Origin: a bacterium
GTDB taxonomy: Bacteria; Armatimonadota; Fimbriimonadia; Fimbriimonadales; GBS-DC
Reading direction: 5' to 3'
Length of the DNA stretch: 9,964 nucleotides
NCBI GenBank assembly: GCA_029335935.2
Contig: JARJMV020000286.1
Location: 1-9,964 of the forward strand
The notes under the pieces are model-generated. The model searched no databases. It was given only the letters and a program-made list of their open reading frames with translations, and was not told the DNA's origin. Below are positions 1 through 5,998 of this stretch, piece after piece (within the stretch, counting starts at the first letter, position 1; each line of letters begins with the position of its first letter). Made by a program: the position numbers and the translations under genes.

Positions 1-1001
1 GTGGAGCGAAGGTGATAGAGCCGCGCCGAATAGTCTGAGTAGCTAATCTGCTTGAGCAGTTCCATACCGACGAAGTTCTCCAGCATGCGCCCGCGCAGGT
101 GAGGCTCGCTGACCAGCGTTTCGCTCGACTTGTGCAGCAGCGCAAGCGCCAGCCCAGTATCGTTGAGCATTACGCGCGGCGACTTGAGCAGCTGCTTGCT
201 GAGGTTGGCGTACCACGGCGGCACACGCACCACAACCATAAGCGTCTCCAATAACGCCATGTAGCGCTGCAGCGTCGTGTAAGCGATTCCTGATTCGCGC
301 GATAGGTTCGAGAGGTTCAGAATCTGACAGGAGAGGCTCGCTAAGAGCTGCATTAGGCGCGTGAGTTCGGCGGTGCGTCCGATGTCGGCGAGCGTGCGTA
401 TATCGCGCGTGAGCAGTGTGTCGGTGTAGCTGCGCAGCCACTCACTGCGTAAGCTCGGCTCACCGAGAGCGACGGCGACAGGGTAGCCGCCGCGATGCAC
501 GCGCTGCCACAGCGATTCGGGAGTCGCGTCGTAGTGCTTGGCGCGGAACTCGCCTGCGAACGCGCGTGCAATCCACGACTCGCGCACGCCTGTTAGCTCG
601 CCCTGTGAGAGGGGGTACATTGTGAGGATTGCCATTCGTCCCACAAGCGCGTCTGCAACCTGTGGCAACGCCAGTGGACTGGCAGAACCCGTCAGCAAGA
701 ACCGTACCTGCGCACGCTCTGAGTCGATGCGCATCTTCAGAGGCAGCAGCAGTTCGGGCGCGCGCTGAACCTCATCGATGACCGCGCGAGCAGGCAGATC
801 GCGAGCGAACTGCGTGGGGTCGCGCCGCGCCGCCTCTAAAATTGTGGGGTCGTCCAGCGTGTAGTAGGCGTCGTAGAGACCGCGTTCAACCATTTGACGG
901 GCGAGCGTGGTCTTGCCCACTTGCCGCGCCCCCTGCAGAAACACTGCTGGCAGCCCCTGCGCGAGCGGCTCAATCCGCTCGCCAATCCACCGCGCATACA
1001 T
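1..1001 (-). CDS. AAA-family ATPase with DUF4143 domain (3' end off window)
   Basis: The reading frame stays open from ATG at 1001-999 to the left edge, giving 333 visible residues. An in-frame TAA at 1016-1014 rules out an upstream start. Walker A is GARQVGKTT at residues 24-32, and Walker B with its acidic residue is AVIDEVQ at about 73-79. A sensor-1-like stretch (FLLTGSAS) is at about 101-108, followed by VGRM and PLSQGE, which are typical of this family. Residues from about 190 onward match the DUF4143 pattern: YTDTLLTRDI, a helix-turn-helix-like segment near 226-255, and LNDTGLAL at 279-286. The usual C-terminal nuclease-like fold is cut off, and I estimate 50-90 residues are missing. 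The role of these ATPases is poorly known; they are widespread, often in multiple copies, and have been proposed to be linked to mobile elements or toxin-antitoxin-like loci. No Shine-Dalgarno precedes the ATG. The start abuts two inverted repeats that may regulate the gene. Confidence 0.9.
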   Translation of the reverse strand, partial: MYARWIGERIEPLAQGLPAVFLQGARQVGKTTLARQMVERGLYDAYYTLDDPTILEAARRDPTQFARDLPARAVIDEVQRAPELLLPLKMRIDSERAQVRFLLTGSASPLALPQVADALVGRMAILTMYPLSQGELTGVRESWIARAFAGEFRAKHYDATPESLWQRVHRGGYPVAVALGEPSLRSEWLRSYTDTLLTRDIRTLADIGRTAELTRLMQLLASLSCQILNLSNLSRESGIAYTTLQRYMALLETLMVVVRVPPWYANLSKQLLKSPRVMLNDTGLALALLHKSSETLVSEPHLRGRMLENFVGMELLKQISYSDYSARLYHLRS

Positions 1002-1004
1002 GGT

Positions 1005-1019
1005 GGGTAAATTTTACCC
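1005..1019. repeat. Inverted repeat A abutting the ATPase start, putative operator
   Basis: This is a perfect 7-bp inverted repeat, GGGTAAA-T-TTTACCC, ending 4 bases before the ATPase ATG. Read on the minus strand it contains GGGTAAAAT (1019-1011), which resembles the -10 box seen before other genes in this window. A protein bound here would cover the promoter and the start codon. Its role as an operator is inferred from symmetry and position only. Confidence 0.65.
1011..1019 (-). promoter_or_regulatory. Putative -10 box GGGTAAAAT of the ATPase gene
   Basis: The hexamer TAAAAT (1016-1011) is followed by 9 nt and then ATG. Transcription would start within a few bases of the start codon, giving an essentially leaderless mRNA. 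I see no good -35 hexamer at normal spacing. The box lies inside inverted repeat A. Confidence 0.4.
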
Positions 1020-1024
1020 GTTTG

Positions 1025-1043
1025 GTGGGTAAAATTTACCCAC
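1025..1043. repeat. Inverted repeat B, second copy of the putative operator
   Basis: This is a perfect 9-bp inverted repeat around a single central A: GTGGGTAAA-A-TTTACCCAC. Its 15-bp core (1027-1041) is the exact reverse complement of repeat A. The two centres (1012 and 1034) are 22 bp apart, about two helical turns, so paired dimers would sit on the same face of the DNA. Both copies are preceded by GGT on the plus strand. Confidence 0.65.
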
Positions 1044-1105
1044 ATAGCGCGCAGCAAATGAATAGCGCTTCCGCTCCGCTGCAAGTGTGGGGCGCGGCTC
1101 TGGCT

Positions 1106-2053
1106 CTAAGGGTTTGCCGCAGGGGCAGGCGTAGCGGCGTCTGCCTCCACGCCCTCTTCCAGCTCGCGCACGCGCTGCAACGCCGCCACAGCCACTTCTA
1201 TCTGGTCATCGCTCGGCTCGCGCGTGGTCAGATACTGCGTCCACAAGCCGGGCGCAAGCAGCACACGCGCCAGAAAGCCCCCCTTATACATGCCCGCCAA
1301 GCGGATAATCTCGTAAGTGAGGCTTGCAATCACAGGCAGTAGCGCCAGATGCATCGGGATGCGGATATACGCAGGCGGACGCCCCAGAAATGCGAACACG
1401 AAGATACTGATAATCAGCACGAGCAGCACGAAGCTGGTGCCGCAGCGTGGGTGCAGGCGCGTTTGACGCCGCGCCGCCGCCGTCGAGACCTCGCCTTCCT
1501 CCTCCAGCGCGTTAATCGCCTTATGCTCTGCCCCGTGATACTGAAACACGCGCCGAATCTCAGGCATTAGCCCAATCAGCCCCACATAAAGCAAGAAGAC
1601 CGTGATGCGCAGCCCGCCGTCGATCATATTTCGCGCGACGCTGCCCCAACCCTCGCGCGATAGCCAGTCGGTGAGCAGGGTGGGCAGCACGAAGAACAAG
1701 AAGATGCCTATCGCGAAGCCGCCCAACGCCGACGCGCCAATCGCAATCTCTTGAACGGGTTTGGAAACAGGCTTGATTTCGGGGTCGTTCTGAATCTGGA
1801 CTTGGCTGGAGAAGTGGAGCGACTTGACGCCGAGCGCAAGCGCGTCCACCAGCATGAAGATACCGCGCAACAACGGGCGGTTCAGAAACTGCAGCTTACC
1901 GAGAATCGTTTGCGCGATTGGCTCGGCGTGGACAATGATGTCGCCGTCGGGTTTGCGGCAGGCAATCGCGAAGTAGCGGGGGCTCCGCATCATGACGCCT
2001 TCGATGACTGCCTGACCCCCATAACGCCAGTAGGCGGGTTTGGACGCGCTCAT
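1106..2053 (-). CDS. DUF1385 (YqhQ-like) multi-pass membrane protein
   Basis: This 315-residue protein belongs to DUF1385, whose biochemical function is not established. The family hallmarks are clear: [13 protein letters not shown] at residues 11-23, and the long motif around 170-212, [13 protein letters not shown] followed by [12 protein letters not shown], with conserved His, Glu and Cys residues. Hydrophobic membrane segments lie near 103-127, 146-163, 206-224 and 232-252. The C-terminal tail from about 295 is acidic and then Ala/Pro-rich. The start is ATG 2053, which overlaps the rpmE stop as ATGA (2053-2050). The frame is open further upstream but that would run through rpmE. No Shine-Dalgarno is visible, so translation is probably coupled to rpmE. 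In several Firmicutes rpmE and DUF1385 lie beside prfA/prmC; here the next gene is an unrelated ATPase. Confidence 0.93.
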   Translation of the reverse strand: MSASKPAYWRYGGQAVIEGVMMRSPRYFAIACRKPDGDIIVHAEPIAQTILGKLQFLNRPLLRGIFMLVDALALGVKSLHFSSQVQIQNDPEIKPVSKPVQEIAIGASALGGFAIGIFLFFVLPTLLTDWLSREGWGSVARNMIDGGLRITVFLLYVGLIGLMPEIRRVFQYHGAEHKAINALEEEGEVSTAAARRQTRLHPRCGTSFVLLVLIISIFVFAFLGRPPAYIRIPMHLALLPVIASLTYEIIRLAGMYKGGFLARVLLAPGLWTQYLTTREPSDDQIEVAVAALQRVRELEEGVEADAATPAPAANP

Positions 2054-2262
2054 TTGCCGTAGTTTTGGTACTTGCGCTTGAACCGCTCCACGCGCCCTTC
2101 GGTGTCCACCACGCGCCGACTGCCCTCGCCTGTGAACGCGGGATGGCACGCCGCGCACACCTCGACGCGAATCTCCTCTTTGGTCGAGAGCGTCTCAAAG
2201 CTGTTGCCACACGCGCAGTGTACCGTCGATACCACATATTTCGGGTGGATGCCTGTCTTCAT
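2050..2262 (-). CDS. rpmE: 50S ribosomal protein L31, zinc-binding (type A)
   Basis: This is a 70-residue protein of normal length for L31, a component of the large subunit near the central protuberance that contributes to the bridge between subunits. It starts MKTGIHPKY, matching the family start. Zinc ligands typical of the C+ form are present: C16, C18, C36 and C39, the last within [10 protein letters not shown]. The tail is basic ([10 protein letters not shown]). The start ATG at 2262 is supported by GGAGGA at 2275-2270 with 7 nt spacing. The stop TGA overlaps the ATG of the DUF1385 gene. The gene has its own promoter-like box in the gap after the Uma2 gene. The C+ form is expected under zinc-replete conditions. 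Confidence 0.97.
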   Translation of the reverse strand: MKTGIHPKYVVSTVHCACGNSFETLSTKEEIRVEVCAACHPAFTGEGSRRVVDTEGRVERFKRKYQNYGK

Positions 2263-2286
2263 GCGTTCGTCCTCCGTATCGAGGGT

Positions 2287-2295
2287 ATTATACCC
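2287..2295 (-). promoter_or_regulatory. Putative -10 box GGGTATAAT of rpmE, inside a 15-bp palindrome
   Basis: The consensus TATAAT (2292-2287) is preceded by GGG and lies 24 nt upstream of the rpmE ATG, leaving a short leader with a good GGAGGA. The box is in the 44-bp gap after the Uma2 stop. It forms one half of a perfect inverted repeat, AGGGTAT-T-ATACCCT (2282-2296), which may be an operator or a chance result of a mirrored box. TTGGCG at 2318-2313 is a possible -35 but its 20-bp spacing is long. Confidence 0.6.
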
Positions 2296-2306
2296 TGCGC
2301 GGCTGA

Positions 2307-2939
2307 CTAACTCGCCAATCCCCACTGTTTGAGGACCTCCCACACGGATGGACGCTCCCACAGCCAGCGCACTTCCAGCCACAACCCCGCCAGCACGCGA
2401 CTGTGATAGACGCCCTCCGAACCGCTGAACGCCACCCGATATACGCCCGTCTCGTCCAACTGGAAAAACTCGGCGTATTGGCGGTCGGGATCGACCAGCC
2501 AGTATTCAGGCACGCCCGCTGCTTCGTACTCCTCGAACTTGGTCAGGCGGTCTATGTTGCGGTTGCTGGGGCTGAGAATCTCTACGATTAGGTCAGGCGC
2601 GCCTTCAAAGTAGTGTTGCTGGAACTGCCCCGAATTGCTCGGCAGAATCACCACCAAATCAGGCTCGCGCGAGACCTGCCTGCCGCTGGGTAAAGTCAAC
2701 TTGACCTGCAACGGGGGATGGTAAGTGCTGCCCTGATAGTGGTAGGCGACCCATAGACTGATGAGCGAATGTAAATAGCTGTTAGTGTCCTGATGGCGTA
2801 CGGAGACGGGCATTTTAAGTATCACCTCGCCGTCGACCCATTCGGCGTGCGTGTCCTCGTCGAGCCACTCCAGGAACGCCTCGAACGAGATTTTTCCCTG
2901 TGGCGGCGTCCGTGTCCCCTCGTAAACGACCTGCTCCAT
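2307..2939 (-). CDS. Uma2-family PD-(D/E)XK protein
   Basis: This 210-residue protein has the length and layout of the Uma2 family (DUF820), which shares the restriction-endonuclease fold; its physiological substrate is unknown. Visible landmarks are [10 protein letters not shown] near the start, [10 protein letters not shown] with E33 at 31-40, the REPD motif at 91-94, VEILSPSN with E120 at 119-126, and a basic K134 in the next helix ([22 protein letters not shown]). E33, D94, E120 and K134 are the likely catalytic set. The start is ATG 2939, with a weak AGGTAA at 2951-2946 and a TATAAT box at 2962-2957. Uma2 genes are often present in many copies in Cyanobacteria, Chloroflexota and Armatimonadota. 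The gene is divergent from the metallopeptidase and looks like its own transcription unit. Confidence 0.92.
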   Translation of the reverse strand: MEQVVYEGTRTPPQGKISFEAFLEWLDEDTHAEWVDGEVILKMPVSVRHQDTNSYLHSLISLWVAYHYQGSTYHPPLQVKLTLPSGRQVSREPDLVVILPSNSGQFQQHYFEGAPDLIVEILSPSNRNIDRLTKFEEYEAAGVPEYWLVDPDRQYAEFFQLDETGVYRVAFSGSEGVYHSRVLAGLWLEVRWLWERPSVWEVLKQWGLAS

Positions 2940-2956
2940 CGTGGCTTACCTGTGGA

Positions 2957-2965
2957 ATTATACCC
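2957..2965 (-). promoter_or_regulatory. Putative -10 box GGGTATAAT of the Uma2 gene
   Basis: This is a full consensus TATAAT preceded by GGG, identical over nine bases to the box before rpmE. It is 17 nt from the ATG, so the leader would be about 10 nt. No convincing -35 is seen at 16-18 bp. Confidence 0.6.
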
Positions 2966-3103
2966 TCGTCTTCACAGGCTTGGGGGAGGAGCCAACGCAA
3001 TCCCGCCACAGAAGATTCCCATATAGGAGCGTTCTGCAGCCGCTTCGTGAATGCAAAAGCCAGTTTCAGAGCGCGATGGGGGTTTCAAACGCTGTGCGAC
3101 ACG

Positions 3104-3112
3104 GGGTATAAA
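3104..3112 (+). promoter_or_regulatory. Putative -10 box GGGTATAAA of the metallopeptidase gene
   Basis: TATAAA (3107-3112) preceded by GGG lies 18 nt before the ATG at 3131. A ribosome binding site (AGGTGA, 3121-3126) lies in between. TTTCAA at 3083-3088 is a weak -35 candidate with an 18-bp spacer. The rest of the 2940-3130 gap shows no reading frame or repeat that I recognise. Confidence 0.5.
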
Positions 3113-3130
3113 TTGGGAGTAGGTGAAGCG

Positions 3131-3799
3131 ATGCCCAGAGTGTATGGGGCAGCGGTCGTTGTCGTGACTCTATTGCTGACGGGTTGTGGTGGGGGCGGCG
3201 CGCGGAGCAGCGAGCTGCGCGTCTGCTCCGCCGATACCTTCGTCCCGAACTATGTGCCCCAGCTTGAACGGCTGCTCTATTGGGAGCGGTTTCCGGTTAC
3301 GGTCTATTTTGAGCGTGATGCAAACTACTCCGATTATTATCGTCAACTTGCGCTGCAGGGGTTCGACCAGTGGGTGCAGGCGACGGGGTTCGTCGTACGC
3401 TATCGGCAGGTGGATAGTCCCGACGCGGCGCAGATTAAGGTGTATTTCAAGCCCGACACACGCAACGGGCTGACGACCTACACCTATTATCCGAGCAGTG
3501 GGCGGTTGGTGAGCGCGAAGGTCGAGATTGGTATTCAGGGGGGCAATCCGATTGACATTCGTAGTGTGGCGGCGCACGAGTTTGGGCATGCGCTGGGTAT
3601 CGGCGGGCACAGCGCGAACGTCGAAGATCTGATGTACCCCACCTTTACCTCGAATGTGCCGCTGGAGATTACTCCGAACGACCTCAACACTGTCAAAACG
3701 GCGTATTGCAACTACTTTTTGGCGCGTTCGCGGGTAGCGCCGCGCGAGGGCGGCGAGCGTCCCGTGCAGGCGACGATTCGGTGTGGATGCCCGTATTAG
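3131..3799 (+). CDS. Matrixin-like (M10-type) zinc metallopeptidase, predicted lipoprotein
   Basis: This is a 222-residue protein starting at ATG 3131, behind AGGTGA at 3121-3126. The N-terminus is a lipoprotein signal: a short hydrophobic stretch and a lipobox LTGC with Cys19, followed by a glycine-rich spacer. Mature protein would be anchored on the outer face of a membrane. The catalytic site is HEFGH (H149, E150, H153) followed by ALGIGGHS, where H160 is the likely third zinc ligand, and a Met-turn at M168 (DLMYP). The spacing is one residue longer than the textbook HExxHxxGxxH, but bacterial matrixin-like proteins of the LGxxGHS type share it. The upstream part (QGFDQWV, YRQVDSPDAAQIKVYF) matches the usual helix and strand of these enzymes. 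There is no propeptide with a cysteine switch, and the C-terminus ends in CGCPY. The stop overlaps that of the convergent MscS gene. Confidence 0.88.
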   Translation: MPRVYGAAVVVVTLLLTGCGGGGARSSELRVCSADTFVPNYVPQLERLLYWERFPVTVYFERDANYSDYYRQLALQGFDQWVQATGFVVRYRQVDSPDAAQIKVYFKPDTRNGLTTYTYYPSSGRLVSAKVEIGIQGGNPIDIRSVAAHEFGHALGIGGHSANVEDLMYPTFTSNVPLEITPNDLNTVKTAYCNYFLARSRVAPREGGERPVQATIRCGCPY

Positions 3800-4599
3800 C
3801 GGAGCGGCACGCTGTCGGCTTGCGCTTGAGTCAGCAGATGTTCGCGCAGGGCGTCGGCGACGGCTTCCGTGCGTTGGGGCGTCGCCTGTCCGCGAATCTG
3901 GAACACATAGCGCGCGGCGTCGAGCGTGCGCGGTCCGTGAACTTCCAACTCGCCCGCCAGGTCGGGGCAGCGGAAGGCGCGCACAACTCCCGACAGCCAT
4001 TCGCGCGCCTGCGCCAACCCGTACTCCGCTGCGACGCCCACCTCCAAGCTCACAGCGGCGCGCCCACGACTGTGGTTAATCACGCGACTGATGCTGCTGT
4101 TGGAAAAGGTGATGAGCCTGCCTTGGTCGTCGCGCACGCGCGTGATACGCATGCCCATCGTTTCGACCACGCCGTGAACGCCTTCGATAGTTACCTCTTC
4201 GCCGACGGCGAACTGGTCTTCCACCAGAATAAAGAAGCCGTTCAGCACATCGCGCACAATCTGTTGCGCGCCCAAACTAATCGCTAATCCCGTCACGCCT
4301 GCCGTCGCCAACACAGGTCCCAAGTTCACCCCCAACGCGCCTAAAATGCTGAGAACGCCCACAAACAGCAGCACATAGCCCAGCACACTGTTGAGAATCG
4401 TGCTGACAGTGCGAATCTGCGCCTGCCTGCGCTCGGAGAGGTCGATTTTTCGGGTGAGGGCGCGCGTGATGAGCAATATCACACGCCCGCCAATCACGCG
4501 AGCCACAAGCAACAACACAATAATCAGAGCAATCTGCAACGCACTTTGGAGGATGGCGTTGCTGTGTTGCTCCCACAGGCGAAGGAGAGTGTTCTGCAC
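3796..4599 (-). CDS. MscS-family small-conductance mechanosensitive channel
   Basis: This 267-residue protein matches the compact MscS type, which opens under membrane tension to release solutes during osmotic downshock. Transmembrane helices are near 17-46 and 66-90. The glycine/alanine-rich pore helix starts around 95 (VLATAGVTGLAISLGAQQIVRD, 97-118 in part) and continues into FILVEDQFAVGEEVTI. The beta domain (GVVETMGMRITRVRDDQGRL, ITFSNSSI) and the C-terminal alpha/beta domain follow. The start is GTG 4599; I see no in-frame ATG and no Shine-Dalgarno. A GGTAGAAT box ends 8 nt before the GTG, suggesting a leaderless mRNA. The gene lies 18 bp after the VanW gene in the same direction, so read-through is also possible. 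Its TAA overlaps the metallopeptidase TAG by three bases (3797-3798 shared within 3796-3799). Confidence 0.94.
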   Translation of the reverse strand: MQNTLLRLWEQHSNAILQSALQIALIIVLLLVARVIGGRVILLITRALTRKIDLSERRQAQIRTVSTILNSVLGYVLLFVGVLSILGALGVNLGPVLATAGVTGLAISLGAQQIVRDVLNGFFILVEDQFAVGEEVTIEGVHGVVETMGMRITRVRDDQGRLITFSNSSISRVINHSRGRAAVSLEVGVAAEYGLAQAREWLSGVVRAFRCPDLAGELEVHGPRTLDAARYVFQIRGQATPQRTEAVADALREHLLTQAQADSVPLR

Positions 4600-4607
4600 A
4601 GTAAGTA

Positions 4608-4615
4608 ATTCTACC
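4608..4615 (-). promoter_or_regulatory. Putative -10 box GGTAGAAT of the MscS gene
   Basis: TAGAAT (4613-4608) is followed by 8 nt and then the GTG start. It sits in the 18-bp gap after the VanW stop. The same TAGAAT sequence precedes the ABC exporter's GTG with nearly the same spacing (7 nt). No -35 box is apparent. Confidence 0.45.
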
Positions 4616-4617
4616 TG

Positions 4618-5976
4618 CTAAGGAGCCTGTTCAGGGGAGTTTGGTTGAGCGATGTTAGGCGTCGACTTGGCGCCGACAGCGATTACGCGCGGCTGTGCGC
4701 GGTAGATGCTGGTTGCGACGCGCTCGCGCTTGACGAGCTGCCCATGCTCGTACACCTCGCGCCACAAGATGACGCGGAACCCTGCCTCGCCCTTTTTCAG
4801 CACGCGCGTCTCGCCCACAGGCAAGTTCGGGTCGGGGACACGCTTTTCGGGGGGCGCGGGCAACGGCTGGCGCGCGGTCTTCAATATCACGCGCCGCTGG
4901 GGCTGCGGTCGCCCCAAGACGCGAAGCGTCAGCGAGGAGCGCCCCAGCTCCGCACTAAGGGCTATCGGCTCATCGAACGGGTTCTCTATCACGAAATCGA
5001 CGCCTGTGTCGGTGACGGTAGCGTCGCGACCGAGCGGTACATAGTCTACAGGGAGCGAGTGGTTCGCCCGACGCACGATTTTGAGTTCGGCGAGCAAGGC
5101 GGCGTTGAACAGTGTCGATGAGACTTGACAGATACCCCCGCCCACGCCCAACTGCTTCTCGCCTCGAATAATCACGGGCGCCAGTCGGAACCCCTGCTGG
5201 AGCGTGCGTTTGCCCACCGCCTGAGTGTACGAGAGCTGCTCGCCGGGCAGCAGCACGCGCCCGTCCAGCGCGGCGGCGGCGAGCCGAATGTTGTGGTTGC
5301 GCGACGCTTGATAGCCCGGAAAGCGCGTGGTGTAGCTGGCGACCACGCCTGTGATGCGTTGCGCCTGTTCGGTGGTAAAACGCGGGGGCGATTCGACGAA
5401 GGCGAGTTCGAACGCGGTTTGCGCTGCAGGCAGGTCGGTCAGGGCGTTCAGCAGGTGGGCAAGGCTCGCGTCGGCGTGGAGGGTTCGCCCCGTTTGGCTG
5501 GGCGTGATTTGCACGGTTCCATGCACGAACCGCACTTGGGCGTCGCGCGGGGGGCGCTCCAGCGACTGGAACTGGCTCAGCTGCGTTTGGAACAGCTCGG
5601 GGATGATTGCCCATCGGGGCGCGATGGTGATGCGTGGGTTGCCGAACATTCGTTCCCACAGGGGCGTGCGCGCCCATGCGTCGGAGAGTGCTTGCAGCGT
5701 CTCAGCGACATCCAGTTCCACCCCCCACTCTTTGAGGCGGGTGAGGCGTTGGGGGGCTGGCTGCGCCACGATGGGCTGCTCCGCCAATACTGCGCGTAGG
5801 GTCTGCAGGTGCGTTTGGAGTTGGCTGGGGCGCACTCCTGCCAGCGAATATCCAGCTAACTGCACTCCGTGCGGCAGGGGCGCGTCTCGGCTGACCGTCC
5901 AGAGCAGCGCGCCTGCGACCATCCCGAGTAGCCCCAACGCACTGAGCAGTGTTCCACCCATCCACTGGCGTTTCAT
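4618..5976 (-). CDS. VanW-family protein with peptidoglycan-binding-like and G5 domains
   Basis: This 452-residue protein starts at ATG 5976. An N-terminal signal anchor spans about 8-28, placing the rest outside the cytoplasmic membrane. Residues about 35-200 resemble the repeated peptidoglycan-binding-like region found in YoaR/VanW proteins (GVQLAGYSLAGVRPSQL; LKEWGVELDV). The VanW domain covers about 215-355, with its hallmark GVGGGICQVSSTLFNA at 277-292 and FVIENPFDEPIAL near 328-340. Residues about 385-435 form a G5-like domain (GETRVLKKGEAGFRV; HGQLVKRERV). VanW proteins occur in glycopeptide-resistance clusters but are far more common outside them, and the exact activity is unknown; an accessory role in the cell wall is inferred. 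No vanA/vanH/vanX-type genes are nearby, so resistance should not be assumed. No Shine-Dalgarno is seen, and a TATAAT box ends 10 nt before the ATG. Confidence 0.92.
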   Translation of the reverse strand: MKRQWMGGTLLSALGLLGMVAGALLWTVSRDAPLPHGVQLAGYSLAGVRPSQLQTHLQTLRAVLAEQPIVAQPAPQRLTRLKEWGVELDVAETLQALSDAWARTPLWERMFGNPRITIAPRWAIIPELFQTQLSQFQSLERPPRDAQVRFVHGTVQITPSQTGRTLHADASLAHLLNALTDLPAAQTAFELAFVESPPRFTTEQAQRITGVVASYTTRFPGYQASRNHNIRLAAAALDGRVLLPGEQLSYTQAVGKRTLQQGFRLAPVIIRGEKQLGVGGGICQVSSTLFNAALLAELKIVRRANHSLPVDYVPLGRDATVTDTGVDFVIENPFDEPIALSAELGRSSLTLRVLGRPQPQRRVILKTARQPLPAPPEKRVPDPNLPVGETRVLKKGEAGFRVILWREVYEHGQLVKRERVATSIYRAQPRVIAVGAKSTPNIAQPNSPEQAP

Positions 5977-5986
5977 AGGCAGAGAT

Positions 5987-5994
5987 ATTATACC
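5987..5994 (-). promoter_or_regulatory. Putative -10 box GGTATAAT of the VanW gene
   Basis: A consensus TATAAT (5992-5987) lies in the 22-bp gap between the ABC exporter's stop and the VanW ATG. The 10-nt distance to the ATG and lack of a Shine-Dalgarno suggest a leader of at most a few bases. Co-transcription with the exporter is also possible. Confidence 0.55.
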
Positions 5995-5998
5995 GCGC

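Noticed and set aside
1005..1043. Start of a CRISPR or tandem repeat array
   Set aside because: There are only two copies, in opposite orientation, with a 5-7 bp gap between them and no further units on either side.
836..1084. Open frame on the minus strand reading through the palindromes (starting at 1084)
   Set aside because: It is in a different frame from the clear ATPase, and its residues after the palindromes match no family. The ATPase frame has Walker motifs and an in-frame stop just upstream of its ATG.
1045..1105. Possible terminator between DUF1385 and the ATPase
   Set aside because: Only a 4-bp stem (AGCG/CGCT near 1063) is visible, with no T run in either direction.
2054..2158. 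N-terminal extension of the DUF1385 protein to 2158
   Set aside because: The extension would run through the rpmE coding region in another frame with arginine-rich, low-quality sequence. ATG 2053 overlaps the rpmE stop as ATGA and gives the normal family start.
2900..3130. Longer form of the metallopeptidase beginning at 2900
   Set aside because: It would overlap the Uma2 gene and its promoter and bury the lipoprotein signal. ATG 3131 has a ribosome binding site and a lipobox at the right distance.
3170..4000. Long minus-strand open frame across the metallopeptidase
   Set aside because: It is arginine-rich with no recognisable motif and is the antisense of a gene with an intact catalytic site, a common by-product of GC-rich coding sequence.
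4618..5976. Glycopeptide-resistance locus suggested by VanW
   Set aside because: None of the ligase, dehydrogenase, dipeptidase or two-component genes of van clusters are present. VanW proteins are common in genomes without resistance.
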